Source: Rhodococcus triatomae BKS 15-14
Lineage (GTDB): Bacteria > Actinomycetota > Actinomycetes > Mycobacteriales > Mycobacteriaceae
NCBI GenBank assembly: GCA_000341795.1
Contig: AODO01000018.1
Coordinates: forward strand, 124,001 to 188,000
Length of the DNA stretch: 64,000 bases
Reading direction: 5' to 3'
Of this stretch, positions 36,813-46,679 are shown in pieces (within the stretch, counting starts at the first letter, position 1; the number at the start of each line of letters is the position of its first letter). Under the pieces are notes generated by a model, which saw nothing but the letters and a program-made list of their open reading frames with translations, was not told the origin of the DNA and did not search any database. The translations under genes and the position numbers were made by a program.

Positions 36813-37318
36813 GTCGCGTCCCCCTGGTGTCGGCCGGCGATCTCGGTGAGCCGGGCGACGGTGGTGTCGGCGACGTCGGTGTCCAGCGCGGCGATGCGTA
36901 CCGCGCCCGCCGACGACGCCGTGGTGACCGTGACGGTCGCCAGCCCGAGCAACCGATCGATCGGACCGCGTTCGGTGTCGACGGTCTGGATGCGGGTGAT
37001 CGGCGCGATCCTGCGCTCCTGGGTGAACCACCCGGTCCGGGTGTACACGGCGGTGTCGCTGATCTCCCAGCGATGCACCCGGAAGCGCCAGCGGGGGACG
37101 ACGGTCACGTGGGCGAGGGCGAGGACCGCCGAGACCGCGAACGCGGTGACGTGCGGCCACGTCGTCCAACGTCCGTCGAGCACCGCCCACACGATCTGTG
37201 CGACGAACACCGGCAGCCACATCAGTGCGGCGTTGACCGCCCACAACATCGGAGCCCGGGTGCTCGGCTTCCATTGCGGGTCGGCCATCGTGACGGGGGC
37301 CTCGGCCGGGATGCTCAC
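36809..37318 (-). CDS. Bacterial PH-domain membrane protein (YdbS-like)
   Basis: The product is 169 aa if GTG 37318 is used; ATG 37342 or ATG 37288 are alternatives because GGTGGAGGG sits very close to the GTG. Two membrane helices ([23 protein letters not shown] and [20 protein letters not shown]) are followed by one bPH2 domain ([52 protein letters not shown]). It is the first gene of the operon and overlaps the next by 4 nt. YdbS/YdbT-type pairs are thought to form a membrane complex. Confidence 0.85.
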   Translation of the reverse strand: MSIPAEAPVTMADPQWKPSTRAPMLWAVNAALMWLPVFVAQIVWAVLDGRWTTWPHVTAFAVSAVLALAHVTVVPRWRFRVHRWEISDTAVYTRTGWFTQERRIAPITRIQTVDTERGPIDRLLGLATVTVTTASSAGAVRIAALDTDVADTTVARLTEIAGRHQGDAT

Positions 37319-37406
37319 CCCTCCACCCTGCCGTACCGGCACCGACCGCGCTCGTGGACCGACGGTGTGCCGGCTCGCCGAGCGCGCCGGGATCGCCTCG
37401 GGCGCC

Positions 37407-37412
37407 TAACCT
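37407..37412 (+). promoter_or_regulatory. Candidate -10 box for the acidic 50-aa gene
   Basis: TAACCT fits TANNNT and lies 29 nt before GTG 37442, leaving room for the GGAAGGAG ribosome-binding site. Confidence 0.45.
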
Positions 37413-37441
37413 GGAGCGAAGTGGAGCGGAAGGAGCGAGCC

Positions 37442-37594
37442 GTGGACACGGACCCGGTACTGCCCGAGGACGAGCCCGAGAACGAGGACGAGGCGACGAC
37501 GCTGGAGACGGTCGGTACGAAGGAGGTCAACGAGGCCGACGCGGTCGAGCAGTCACAGGTCGTTCCGGACGACGAGGACTACCCCCACGACTGA
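37442..37594 (+). CDS. 50-aa highly acidic protein
   Basis: The frame runs from GTG 37442, with GGAAGGAG 7 nt upstream, and encodes 50 residues. More than a third are Asp or Glu ([20 protein letters not shown], then [11 protein letters not shown]). Such composition implies an unfolded, soluble polypeptide. It precedes fbiC by 32 bp on the same strand and may share its transcript. Function is unknown. Confidence 0.6.
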   Translation: MDTDPVLPEDEPENEDEATTLETVGTKEVNEADAVEQSQVVPDDEDYPHD

Positions 37595-37626
37595 CCTGCT
37601 GTGGCGTACGTCTCCGGCGATGGCGC

Positions 37627-40200
37627 ATGATCGACTGCGTGACTGCTGACGACGCCACCTCCTCGATGCTGCCCGACCCGACGATGCCGGTCGCGTCCCC
37701 GTCGGCGTCTGCGATGCGGCGGGCGCTGCGCAGAGCCCGCGACGGGGCGACGCTCAACGTGGACGAGGCCACCGTCCTTCTGCACGCGACGGGCGCGGAC
37801 CTCGACGACCTGAGTGCGTCGGCGGCGCGGGTCCGGGACGCGGGCCTCGCCGCCGCGGGCCGACCGAAGACCGTCAGCTATTCGCGCAAGGTGTTCATCC
37901 CGCTGACCCGGCTGTGCCGCGACAAGTGCCACTACTGCACGTTCGTCACGGTGCCCGGCAAGCTGCGGGCCGAGGGCCACGGGATGTACCTCGACCCGGA
38001 CGAGGTGCTCGACATCGCCCGCCGCGGGGCGGAACTGGGCTGCAAGGAGGCGCTGTTCACGCTCGGCGACCGGCCGGAGGAGCGGTGGCCCGAGGCACGC
38101 GAGTGGCTCGAGTCGCGGGGCTACGACTCCACCCTCGACTACGTGCGGGCGATGGCGATCCGGGTGCTGGAGGAGACCGGACTGCTGCCGCACCTGAACC
38201 CCGGGGTGATGAGCTGGGAGGAGATCTCCCGGCTCAAGCCCGTCGCGCCGTCGATGGGCATGATGCTGGAGACGACGTCTACCCGGCTGTTCACCGAGAA
38301 GGGTGAGTGCCACCACGGCAGCCCCGACAAGGATCCGGCGGTGCGGTTGCGGACGCTCACCGACGCAGGCCGACTGTCGGTGCCGTTCACCACCGGTCTG
38401 CTCGTCGGTATCGGCGAGACGATGACCGAGCGCGCCGAGACGATCATGGCGATCCGCAAGTCGCACAAGGCGTTCGGGCACGTGCAGGAGGTGATCGTCC
38501 AGAACTTCCTGGCCAAGGACGACACCGCGATGCGGTCGGCGCCGGACGCCGGTATCGACGAGTTCCGCGCCGCCATCGCCGTCACCCGGCTCGTGCTCGG
38601 GCCGTCCATGCGAATCCAGTCGCCGCCGAACCTGGTGTCGGCGGCCGAGTGCCTCGCGCTGATCGCGTCCGGCGTCGACGACTGGGGCGGCGTGTCTCCG
38701 CTGACCCCCGACCACGTGAACCCCGAACGGCCGTGGCCGAACCTCGACACCCTCGCGGAGATCACCGCGCAGGCCGGGTACACCCTGGTCGAGCGGACCG
38801 CCGCGCAGCCGCAGTACGTGCTGGCCGGCTCGCCGTGGATCGACCCGCGCATCGCCGGACACGTGCAGGCGCTCGCCGACCCGGACACCGGCATGGCCCG
38901 CCCCGACGTCCTCCCGTCCGGGCTGCCGTGGCAGGAACCGGACGAGATGTGGTCATCGAGCGGCCGGGTCGACCTCGACACCGCCATCGACACCGAGGGC
39001 CGCCGGACCGAGACCCGCTCGGACCTGGGCAGCGCGTTCGGCGACTGGGAGACGGTCCGTGAGCAGGTGCTCTCGCTCAGCGCGCCGCAGAAGGTCGACT
39101 CGGACGTCCTCACCGCGCTGCGCAACGCCGAACGCGACCCGGCGGGCTGCTCCGACGACGACTACCGGGCGCTCGCGACGGCGGAGGGCGCCGGCCTCGA
39201 AGCCCTCGTCGCGCTGGCCGACGGCCTGCGCCGTGAGGTCGTCGGCGACGACGTCACCTACGTGGTGAACCGGAACATCAACTTCACCAACATCTGCTAC
39301 ACCGGCTGCCGGTTCTGCGCGTTCGCGCAGCGCAAGGGCGACGCCGACGCGTTCACCCTGTCGGCAGCGGAGGTCGCGGACCGGGCGTGGGAGGCGCACG
39401 TCGCCGGCGCCACCGAGGTCTGCATGCAGGGCGGGATCGATCCCGAACTGCCCGTCACCGGGTACGCCGACCTGGTGCGGGCGGTGAAGGAGCGGGTGCC
39501 GTCGATGCACGTGCACGCGTTCAGTCCGATGGAGATCGTCAACGGTGCCTCGCGTGGCGGGCAGTCGGTGCGGGACTGGCTGACCGAACTGCGCGCTGCA
39601 GGCCTGGACACCATTCCGGGCACCGCCGCGGAAATTCTCGACGACGAGGTCCGCTGGGTGCTGACGAAGGGCAAACTGCCGACGAGCACCTGGGTGGACG
39701 TGGTCACCACCGCCCACGAGGTCGGTCTGCGGTCGAGCTCGACGATGATGTACGGCCACGTCGACCAGCCGCACCACTGGGTGGGGCACCTGAACGTGTT
39801 GCGTGGAATCCAGGATCGTACGGGCGGTTTCACCGAGTTCGTGCTGCTGCCGTTCGTGCACCAGTCGTCGCCGTTGTACCTGGCGGGAGCGTCGCGGCCG
39901 GGGCCGACGATGCGCGACAACCGGGCCGCGCACGCTCTGGCGCGGGTGATGCTGCACGGCCGAATCCACAATATTCAGACGAGTTGGGTCAAACTGGGAA
40001 TCGAGGGCACCCAGGCGATGCTGCAGGGTGGTGCAAACGACCTCGGAGGCACGCTGATGGAAGAGACGATCTCCCGCATGGCCGGCTCGCAGCACGGGTC
40101 GGAGAAGACCGTCGCCGAACTTCGCGCGATCGCGGAGGGAATCGGCAGGCCGGCGCGCGAGCGGACGACCGGATATGCCGAGCGGGTGGGGGTGTCATGA
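37627..40200 (+). CDS. fbiC: 7,8-didemethyl-8-hydroxy-5-deazariboflavin (FO) synthase FbiC
   Basis: The product is 857 aa, the expected length for the fused CofG-CofH enzyme. The CofG half has the radical-SAM triad C97-x3-C101-x2-C104 (CRDKCHYC) and the CofH half has C557-x3-C561-x2-C564 (CYTGCRFC). Conserved stretches include [23 protein letters not shown] and [13 protein letters not shown]. It joins 5-amino-6-ribitylaminouracil and tyrosine to make FO, the deazaflavin core of coenzyme F420. ATG 37627 has no clear ribosome-binding site; GTG 37639 is a possible alternative. The stop overlaps the next ATG (ATGA). Confidence 0.97.
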   Translation: MIDCVTADDATSSMLPDPTMPVASPSASAMRRALRRARDGATLNVDEATVLLHATGADLDDLSASAARVRDAGLAAAGRPKTVSYSRKVFIPLTRLCRDKCHYCTFVTVPGKLRAEGHGMYLDPDEVLDIARRGAELGCKEALFTLGDRPEERWPEAREWLESRGYDSTLDYVRAMAIRVLEETGLLPHLNPGVMSWEEISRLKPVAPSMGMMLETTSTRLFTEKGECHHGSPDKDPAVRLRTLTDAGRLSVPFTTGLLVGIGETMTERAETIMAIRKSHKAFGHVQEVIVQNFLAKDDTAMRSAPDAGIDEFRAAIAVTRLVLGPSMRIQSPPNLVSAAECLALIASGVDDWGGVSPLTPDHVNPERPWPNLDTLAEITAQAGYTLVERTAAQPQYVLAGSPWIDPRIAGHVQALADPDTGMARPDVLPSGLPWQEPDEMWSSSGRVDLDTAIDTEGRRTETRSDLGSAFGDWETVREQVLSLSAPQKVDSDVLTALRNAERDPAGCSDDDYRALATAEGAGLEALVALADGLRREVVGDDVTYVVNRNINFTNICYTGCRFCAFAQRKGDADAFTLSAAEVADRAWEAHVAGATEVCMQGGIDPELPVTGYADLVRAVKERVPSMHVHAFSPMEIVNGASRGGQSVRDWLTELRAAGLDTIPGTAAEILDDEVRWVLTKGKLPTSTWVDVVTTAHEVGLRSSSTMMYGHVDQPHHWVGHLNVLRGIQDRTGGFTEFVLLPFVHQSSPLYLAGASRPGPTMRDNRAAHALARVMLHGRIHNIQTSWVKLGIEGTQAMLQGGANDLGGTLMEETISRMAGSQHGSEKTVAELRAIAEGIGRPARERTTGYAERVGVS

Positions 40201-40976
40201 GCGGCGACCCGATCGGTGACGAACGCGTCGTCGCGGTTCTGGACCGTGCGGCCTGGGGCGTGAACCCGGTCCTCGACCTCGCCGCCGCCGATCCGTTCGG
40301 GATCAAGGCGCGCACCTTCCTGCCGCCGGTCGAGGGTGGGACGGCGACCGATCGGGTCCTCGACGCGGTGGCATGGCTGCTCGACTTCGCGGAGGTGCCC
40401 GGCACCGCGGCGTGGGAGCGGGCGGGCGACGAGCGGCGCGCACGGTGGTGGCTCACGCGCTTCGGAACCCTGAACACCCTCGTCGTGGCCTTCCCCGGGG
40501 TGTTCGGGCCGTTGGCGAGGCGGCTGCCGATGCAGGAGGTGCTCGGTTTCGCGAACCAGACGCTGGTGCTCGTCGCGGTGGCCCGCGAGCTCGGTGTCAC
40601 CGATCGGACGGCCCAGGTGGAGATGCTGGCGTCGGTGCTGTGCGGCCGCGAGATCGACGCGCGCACGCTTCTCGCCGACGGGGCAGAGACCGACGACACG
40701 GCGTCCAGCGCGTGGCATCCGTTCGCCGGACTGGGTGGACTGTGGGCCACCGCCCGGACGTTGCGGGCGATTCCCGGCGAACTGCACCGCAGGCCGCAGC
40801 CCGCGCGCGTGTGGCAGGTGCTCGGCCACCTGCCGTTGGTGGGCGCGGTCGCCGGTTATCTCGGCGAGCGAGGAGCCTTGTTCGATGCCGCGGTACAGGG
40901 GAAACGGTGGATCGACGGGCACACGGTTCGGACCGCCGTCGCGGGGCGGGGTGAGCGCGGAATCACCACCGTCTGA
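40197..40976 (+). CDS. Unknown protein translationally coupled to fbiC
   Basis: The product is 259 aa. ATG 40197 overlaps the fbiC TGA. The protein is mostly helical with [77 protein letters not shown], and a C-terminal amphipathic or membrane-touching stretch ([31 protein letters not shown]). I do not recognise the family. Tight coupling suggests a role connected to FO/F420, but no cofactor motif is visible. Confidence 0.75.
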   Translation: MSGDPIGDERVVAVLDRAAWGVNPVLDLAAADPFGIKARTFLPPVEGGTATDRVLDAVAWLLDFAEVPGTAAWERAGDERRARWWLTRFGTLNTLVVAFPGVFGPLARRLPMQEVLGFANQTLVLVAVARELGVTDRTAQVEMLASVLCGREIDARTLLADGAETDDTASSAWHPFAGLGGLWATARTLRAIPGELHRRPQPARVWQVLGHLPLVGAVAGYLGERGALFDAAVQGKRWIDGHTVRTAVAGRGERGITTV

Positions 40977-41084
40977 GGGCACCCTTACCGGACCGGTCTC
41001 CGGGGTAGGGGTGATACTGGTAACCCGGGAACCACACCTCGTGGTGTCCTGCGAAGACAGGCCCGTGTCAGAAAGGCAGCGGCA

Positions 41085-41408
41085 GTGCCCTACACGATTG
41101 CTGAACCGTGCGTGGATGTGCTCGACAAGGCATGCATCGAGGAATGCCCCGTCGACTGTATTTACGAGGGCGGCCGGATGCTCTACATCCACCCCGACGA
41201 GTGCGTGGACTGCGGCGCGTGTGAGCCGGTCTGCCCCGTCGAGGCGATCTTCTACGAGGACGACGTCCCGGACCAGTGGAACGACTACGTCTCCGCGAAC
41301 GTCGACTTCTTCGTCGAACTCGGTTCGCCCGGTGGTGCCGCCAAGCTCGGCAAGGTCGACTACGACCCGCCGTTCGTCAAGGCCCTGCCGCCCATGGGCG
41401 AGCACTGA
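41085..41408 (+). CDS. fdxC: 7Fe ferredoxin
   Basis: The product is 107 aa from GTG 41085. The N-terminal half carries the 3Fe-4S/4Fe-4S ligands: [17 protein letters not shown] and [15 protein letters not shown]. The C-terminal tail ([27 protein letters not shown]) is the standard actinobacterial extension. It transfers electrons, for example to cytochromes P450 or other oxidoreductases. In M. tuberculosis fdxC (Rv1177) precedes the dapC gene exactly as here; dapC starts 19 bp downstream and is probably co-transcribed. Confidence 0.95.
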   Translation: MPYTIAEPCVDVLDKACIEECPVDCIYEGGRMLYIHPDECVDCGACEPVCPVEAIFYEDDVPDQWNDYVSANVDFFVELGSPGGAAKLGKVDYDPPFVKALPPMGEH

Positions 41409-41426
41409 GCGTCGAGGTTCGCGAAC

Positions 41427-42524
41427 GTGCCACGTAACGCTGTCTCGCGCGGGCTTCCCGACTTCCCCTGGGACTCGCTCGCCGGCGCGAAGGCCACGGC
41501 GCAGTCACATCCCGACGGCATCGTCAACCTGTCGGTGGGCACCCCGGTCGATCCGGTGGCGCCGCTGATCCGCGACGCCCTGGCCTCGGTGTCGCAGGTG
41601 CCCGGGTACCCGACCACGCACGGCGAGCCCGCGCTGCGGGAGGCCGCTGCAGCGGCCCTGGCCCGGCGGTACGGCGTCACCGGGATCGATCCGGTGGCGG
41701 TGCTGCCCGCGATCGGGACGAAGGAGATGATCGCCTGGATGCCGACCCTGTTGGGGCTCGGTGCGGGCGATCTCGTCGTGATTCCCGAGGTCGCGTACCC
41801 GACGTACGAGGTCGGTGCGCTGATGGCCGGGTGCCGAGTGCTCCGCGCGGGCGGTCTGACCCGCCTGGGCCCCGAGCGGCCCGAGCTGATCTTCGTGAAC
41901 TCGCCGTCCAACCCGACCGGCAAGGTGCTCGGCATCGACCACCTCCGCAAGGTGGTCGACTTCGCGCGCAGCCGGAACGCCGTCGTCGTCTCCGACGAGT
42001 GCTACCTGGGGCTGACCTGGGAGGCCGAGGCGGCGTCGATCCTGGACCCGCGCGTCTGCGACGGCGACCACACCAATCTGCTTGCGGTGCACTCGCTGTC
42101 GAAGACGTCGAACCTGGCCAGCTACCGTGCGGGCTTCGTCACCGGCGACCCGGCGCTGGTCGCGGAACTGCTCGAGGTGCGCAAGCACGCCGGCATGATC
42201 CTGCCCTACCCGGTACAGGCCGCGATGACGGCGGCGCTCGGCGACGACGACCACGAGAACGAGCAGCGCGAGCGGTACCGCAAGCGCCGCGAGATCCTGC
42301 TGGACGCGGTCCGTGGGGCGGGATTCACCGTCGACAACTCCGAGGCCGGCCTGTACCTGTGGCTGACCCGTGAGGAGGCGTGCCGCGACACCGTCGACTG
42401 GTTCGCCGAGCGCGGCATCCTCGTCGCCCCCGGCGACTTCTACGGCCCCGGCAGTCGCCGTCACGTGCGGATGGCCCTGACCGAGACCGACGAGCGGATC
42501 GCGGCTGCGGCCTCCCGGCTCTGA
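41427..42524 (+). CDS. dapC: N-succinyldiaminopimelate aminotransferase
   Basis: The product is 365 aa. It is a class I/II PLP aminotransferase: NLSVGTPVDPVAP, VAYPTYEVGALMAGC, the substrate/cofactor site VNSPSNPTGKVL, DECYLGLTWE, and the Schiff-base lysine in HSLSKTSNLASYRAGF. The product follows the DapC subgroup (M. tuberculosis Rv1178 position), which makes N-succinyl-L,L-diaminopimelate in lysine and peptidoglycan precursor synthesis. GTG 41427 is the start. A hairpin ends the fdxC-dapC unit. Confidence 0.92.
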   Translation: MPRNAVSRGLPDFPWDSLAGAKATAQSHPDGIVNLSVGTPVDPVAPLIRDALASVSQVPGYPTTHGEPALREAAAAALARRYGVTGIDPVAVLPAIGTKEMIAWMPTLLGLGAGDLVVIPEVAYPTYEVGALMAGCRVLRAGGLTRLGPERPELIFVNSPSNPTGKVLGIDHLRKVVDFARSRNAVVVSDECYLGLTWEAEAASILDPRVCDGDHTNLLAVHSLSKTSNLASYRAGFVTGDPALVAELLEVRKHAGMILPYPVQAAMTAALGDDDHENEQRERYRKRREILLDAVRGAGFTVDNSEAGLYLWLTREEACRDTVDWFAERGILVAPGDFYGPGSRRHVRMALTETDERIAAAASRL

Positions 42525-42548
42525 GGCCACCCTCCCCGTGCCCTCCCC

Positions 42549-42592
42549 GAATGGCCCATTCGGTCGTCGTGAACGACCGGATGGGCCATTCG
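42549..42592 (+). terminator. dapC: Hairpin terminator after dapC
   Basis: A 19-bp stem with a single G-T wobble (arms at 42549-42567 and 42574-42592) closes on a short loop. It lies 25 nt past the dapC stop. Confidence 0.85.
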
Positions 42593-42694
42593 GGTGGAAG
42601 GCGCAGGCACCCCGGTTGGGTTAGCCTGGACGGCAGTTCCTCGTTGCCGGGGTACGCCCCGGTCAACGGTCGGTGACTCGGGGCAGGAGGCAGC

Positions 42695-44338
42695 ATGGAC
42701 GCCGTCACAGGAGTTCCCTCGCCGGTCAACGAACCGGTTCACTCGTACGCCCCGGGAAGTCGCGAGCGCGCGATCCTCGCGACCGAGCTGGCCGAGCTCG
42801 CCGGCGCGCCCGTGGACCTGCCGCACGTGATCGGCGGGGTGCACCGGATGGGATCGGGGGAGCGGATCGAGGTGGTGCAGCCACACCGCCGCGCCGCGGT
42901 CCTCGGCACGATCACCGAGGCCACCCACCAGGACGCGGACGCCGCCGTGACCGCGGCCGTCGCCGCGGCACCGGAATGGCGGGCGCTGCCGTTCGACGAG
43001 CGCGCCGCGGTGCTGCTGCGGGCGGCCGACCTGATGTCCGGTCCGTGGCGGGAAACCCTCGCCGCGGCAACGATGTTGGGTCAGTCGAAGTCGGTGCAGC
43101 AGGCCGAGATCGACGCGCCGTGCGAACTGGTCGACTTCTGGCGGTTCAACGTGCACTTCGCCCGGCACATCCTGGCCGAGCAGCCGGTGTCGAGCCCTGG
43201 CGTGTGGAATCGGATGGAGTACCGGCCGCTCGAAGGGTTCGTGTACGCCGTCACACCGTTCAACTTCACCGCCATCGCCGGCAACCTGCCGACCGCGCCC
43301 GCGCTGATGGGGAACACGGTGGTGTGGAAACCCTCGCCCACGCAGTCGCTTTCGGCGTACTGGACGATGAAGGTACTGGAGGCGGCGGGGCTGCCGCCGG
43401 GGGTGATCAACCTGGTCACCGGCACCGGGCCGTCGGTGTCGGACGTGGTGCTGTCGGATCCGCGGCTGGCAGGCATCCACTTCACCGGTTCGACCCGGAC
43501 GTTCCAGCACCTGTGGCGGGAGGTGGGCACCCACATCGACCGCTACCACGGCTATCCGCGACTGGTCGGGGAGACCGGAGGCAAGGACTTCGTCGTCGCG
43601 CACTCGTCCGCCGACCCGGACACGTTGCGCACCGCGCTGATTCGGGGTGCGTTCGAGTACCAGGGGCAGAAGTGCTCGGCCGCCTCCCGCGCCTACGTTC
43701 CGCGGTCCGTCTGGGAGGTCATGGGGCAGGACCTGCTCTCCCAGGCGGACGAGCTCGCCTACGGGGACGTCACCGATCTGTCGAACTTCGGTGGGGCCCT
43801 GATCGATCGGCGCGCCTACGACAAGAACGTCGCGGCGATCGAACGGGCCCGCGGCGCGGCGGGGGTGAAGGTCGCGGTCGGTGGAGTCCACGACGACTGC
43901 GTCGGCTGGTTCGTCCGTCCGACGGTGTTGCTCGCCGACGATCCCGCCGACGAGGCGTTCTCCACCGAGTACTTCGGGCCGATCCTGTCCGTGCACGTCT
44001 ACGACGACGACACCCCGACCGCCTTCGAGGAGATGCTCGGTGTGGTCGACCGGACGGCGCCGTACGCTCTCACCGGCGCCGTCGTCGCGGACGACCGCGT
44101 CGCGGTCGAGAAGGCCGCGGCGGCACTGCGGTTCACGGCCGGGAACTTCTACGTCAACGACAAGCCGACCGGTGCCGTCGTCGGGCAGCAGCCGTTCGGT
44201 GGGGCGAGGGCGTCCGGCACGAACGACAAGGCCGGCTCGCCGCTGAACCTGCTGCGGTGGACCTCGGCGCGCACGATCAAGGAGACGTTCGTGCCGCCCA
44301 CCGACCACCGCTACCCGCACATGGGGCCGGAGGTGTAG
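42695..44338 (+). CDS. rocA: L-glutamate gamma-semialdehyde dehydrogenase (P5C dehydrogenase)
   Basis: The product is 547 aa from ATG 42695 (CAGGAGG site). The aldehyde dehydrogenase active site is intact: E293 in RLVGETGGKDF and the nucleophile C327 in YQGQKCSAASRAY. The cofactor region is TPFNFTAIAGNLPTAPALMGNTVVWKPS. It oxidises glutamate semialdehyde to glutamate with NAD+, the second step of proline breakdown. A -10-like TAGCCT lies near 42622. putA starts 2 bp after the stop, so the pathway genes form one operon. Confidence 0.95.
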   Translation: MDAVTGVPSPVNEPVHSYAPGSRERAILATELAELAGAPVDLPHVIGGVHRMGSGERIEVVQPHRRAAVLGTITEATHQDADAAVTAAVAAAPEWRALPFDERAAVLLRAADLMSGPWRETLAAATMLGQSKSVQQAEIDAPCELVDFWRFNVHFARHILAEQPVSSPGVWNRMEYRPLEGFVYAVTPFNFTAIAGNLPTAPALMGNTVVWKPSPTQSLSAYWTMKVLEAAGLPPGVINLVTGTGPSVSDVVLSDPRLAGIHFTGSTRTFQHLWREVGTHIDRYHGYPRLVGETGGKDFVVAHSSADPDTLRTALIRGAFEYQGQKCSAASRAYVPRSVWEVMGQDLLSQADELAYGDVTDLSNFGGALIDRRAYDKNVAAIERARGAAGVKVAVGGVHDDCVGWFVRPTVLLADDPADEAFSTEYFGPILSVHVYDDDTPTAFEEMLGVVDRTAPYALTGAVVADDRVAVEKAAAALRFTAGNFYVNDKPTGAVVGQQPFGGARASGTNDKAGSPLNLLRWTSARTIKETFVPPTDHRYPHMGPEV

Positions 44339-44340
44339 CG

Positions 44341-45294
44341 GTGGCCAATCCGCTGCGTCCCGCCATCCTCGCGGCGGCGAGGTCGCCGAGGGTCAAGAGC
44401 GTGATCACCCACGCTCCCGGAACGCGCTCGCTGGTGACCCGATTCGTCGCGGGGGAGGCGCGGGCGGACGCGCTGATCGCGACCAGGGCACTGCTGGACT
44501 CGGGGCGATCGGTCAGCCTCGACCACCTCGGTGAGGACACCACGGACATCGAGCAGGCCAAGGTCATCGTCGCCGAGTACCGCTCCCTGCTCGGTGATCT
44601 CGGTGAGATGCCCGAGGCGGGGGGTGTCGGGATCCGGAGACTGGAAGTCTCGGTCAAGCTGTCGGCGCTCGGACAGTCGTTGCCAAAGGACGGGGAGAAG
44701 ATCGCCCTCGACCATGCTCGCGAGCTGTGCGAGGCGGCACAGTCCGCGGGCGTGTGGCTCAGCGTCGATGCCGAGGACCACACCACCACGGACTCGACCC
44801 TGTCGATCGTGGCCGCCCTGCGCACCGACTTCCCGTGGGTGGGTGCGGTGCTGCAGGCGTACCTGCGCCGAACCGAGGGCGACTGCCGTGACCTCGCGGG
44901 AGTGGACTCCCGAATCCGTCTGTGCAAGGGCGCGTATCGCGAGCCCGCCTCCGTTGCCCACCAGGCCACGGCCGAGGTCGACGACTCCTACCGACGGTGC
45001 CTGGCGATCCTGTTCGAGGGCGACGGCTACCCGATGGTGGCCTCCCACGACCCGTCGATGATCGAGGCCGCCGGCGCCGAGGCCCGCCGTACCGGGCGCG
45101 GCCCCGACCGCTACGAGCACCAGATGCTGTACGGCATCCGCGACGTCGAGCAGCAGCGACTCGCGGACGACGGGACCACGATGCGCGTCTACGTTCCGTA
45201 CGGTGCGCAGTGGTACGGCTACTTCATGCGCCGGCTCGCGGAGCGCCCCGCGAACGTCACCTTCTTCCTGCGCTCGCTGGCGACGAGGAACTGA
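44341..45294 (+). CDS. putA: Proline dehydrogenase
   Basis: The product is 317 aa from GTG 44341, using the GGAGG inside the end of rocA. It is a stand-alone FAD-dependent ProDH TIM barrel: VSVKLSALGQSL, VWLSVDAEDHTTTDSTLSIVAALR, AVLQAYLRRTEGDCRDL, RLCKGAYREPASVAHQ, VASHDPSMIEAA and the C-terminal VYVPYGAQWYGYFMRRLAERP with the conserved Y-x-x-R-R-x-x-E/A substrate helix. It oxidises proline to P5C and passes electrons to the quinone pool. The last 38 bp overlap the convergent oxygenase gene. Confidence 0.95.
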   Translation: MANPLRPAILAAARSPRVKSVITHAPGTRSLVTRFVAGEARADALIATRALLDSGRSVSLDHLGEDTTDIEQAKVIVAEYRSLLGDLGEMPEAGGVGIRRLEVSVKLSALGQSLPKDGEKIALDHARELCEAAQSAGVWLSVDAEDHTTTDSTLSIVAALRTDFPWVGAVLQAYLRRTEGDCRDLAGVDSRIRLCKGAYREPASVAHQATAEVDDSYRRCLAILFEGDGYPMVASHDPSMIEAAGAEARRTGRGPDRYEHQMLYGIRDVEQQRLADDGTTMRVYVPYGAQWYGYFMRRLAERPANVTFFLRSLATRN

Positions 45295-46567
45295 GCGGGC
45301 GAAGCTCGCCGTCCCGTTCGCGGACGGTGCGGTCGGCGTCGTCCCGTTCGTAGCGGCGCGTGTGCAGCCGGGCCTTCATCTCCGCCAGCGCCCGGGTGCG
45401 CTGCTCGGTTCCGCGGCGTTCGGCGCGCTTTCTGCCGCCCGCGATGCGGAGCAGGTCGCGCGCGAGGTTGCGGGCGAACCAGACCGGGATCGTGGCGGCG
45501 AGCGGACTGAGCCGCGGGATGCCGACGGCGTCCGCGTAGTCGGAGCCGAAGGACAGCCGGGCCAGGTCGGCGTGGAATCGGTGGTGTGCCCAGCTGCGGA
45601 CGCGGCTGCCCTCGACGCCGTAGATCTGCGGGACGGCGCGCAGCACCGCCTCGGTGAGGGCGCGGGAGGACTCGTCGGGATCCACCTCCGACCACACCGC
45701 GAGCCACACCAGTCGGAGCAGTTCGTCGACCGAGGTCACCTGCAATTCGGCGGTGACGCCCATCGTGTGGGCCATGTACCGGTACAGGTGCACGATCGCG
45801 TCCCGTTCGCGCCGTGAGTACCAGTGGCCCGCAGCCATTGTCGCGAGCGCGACGCCGACGATGGGAATCATCGTCACGCAGTAGTGCAGCTGGTTCACCG
45901 GTTCGCCGTGCGATTCGCTGTCCCAGTCGTCGAGGCCGCCGAGTCCGGCGCGGATGAACCCGTGGACGAGCCGCACCCGTGCCGTGTTCTGCAGCCCCGC
46001 CCCGAAGCGCTCCATGCCGCCACGTGCGGTGCAGTCCATCGACCAGGACACGGTTTCGACGACGCGGGCGGCGGCGCGTCGGTCGAGGTCGCCCCCGCGC
46101 AGCAGGACGTCGTTGACGCGGGGGGAGACGTAGCTGCCCGGGAAGGCGATGGCCGCGGTGAACGGCATCAGCGTGCTCATCGGGAGGCGGGCGATCGCGC
46201 GCGCCGCGATGTCGAGCTTGTCGTAGTCCACCCAGAACGGGACGTCGTCGAGCGCCGCGATGAACGCTGCCACCTCCGGTTCGGGATCCTCGACCGATTC
46301 GATGCCGCCGACGAGAGCCTGCTCGAACTGGGCCCGGACGGCCACGCGGTCCCCGCGGCGCATTGCGGCGACGAGGTCGTCGGCGACAGGGTCGCAGGCG
46401 GACGCGAACCTGGCGAACGCACGGGCCTGGGCGTGGGTGGGACGGACGCCGTCGCCGGCGAGCAGGGCCATCGCCAGCCGCGGAGCGCCCCGGCTCAGGA
46501 TGGCCTTCGGTTCCGGGCGGGCGATCCGATCGTGCAGCCTCGCGGTGGACGGAGCGTTCGTCGGCAT
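45257..46567 (-). CDS. Oxygenase MpaB family protein (DUF2236)
   Basis: The product is 436 aa from ATG 46567 (GGGGGAA site). The haem-binding DUF2236 core is recognisable: YVSPRVNDVLLRGGDLDRRAAARVVETVSWSMDCTARGGMERFGAGLQNTARVRLVHGFIR, then EPVNQLHYCVTMIPIVGVALATMAAGHWYSRRERDAIVHLYRYMAHTMGV. The family includes fungal MpaB and rubber-cleaving Lcp of Rhodococcus and Gordonia. Substrates of most members are unknown. The last ~60 residues are Arg-rich. A divergent TetR gene 112 bp away is its likely regulator. Confidence 0.88.
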   Translation of the reverse strand: MPTNAPSTARLHDRIARPEPKAILSRGAPRLAMALLAGDGVRPTHAQARAFARFASACDPVADDLVAAMRRGDRVAVRAQFEQALVGGIESVEDPEPEVAAFIAALDDVPFWVDYDKLDIAARAIARLPMSTLMPFTAAIAFPGSYVSPRVNDVLLRGGDLDRRAAARVVETVSWSMDCTARGGMERFGAGLQNTARVRLVHGFIRAGLGGLDDWDSESHGEPVNQLHYCVTMIPIVGVALATMAAGHWYSRRERDAIVHLYRYMAHTMGVTAELQVTSVDELLRLVWLAVWSEVDPDESSRALTEAVLRAVPQIYGVEGSRVRSWAHHRFHADLARLSFGSDYADAVGIPRLSPLAATIPVWFARNLARDLLRIAGGRKRAERRGTEQRTRALAEMKARLHTRRYERDDADRTVRERDGELRPLSSSSPASAGRR

Positions 46568-46679
46568 CGGATTCCCCCAGTCGTGTTCGGCATCGGTGAT
46601 GCGACTATGACACAAGAGTGAACGTGTGATTCCGGAATTGTGCGATTCCTGTTCTGCGGGCTGTGTCAGACTGACGCCC

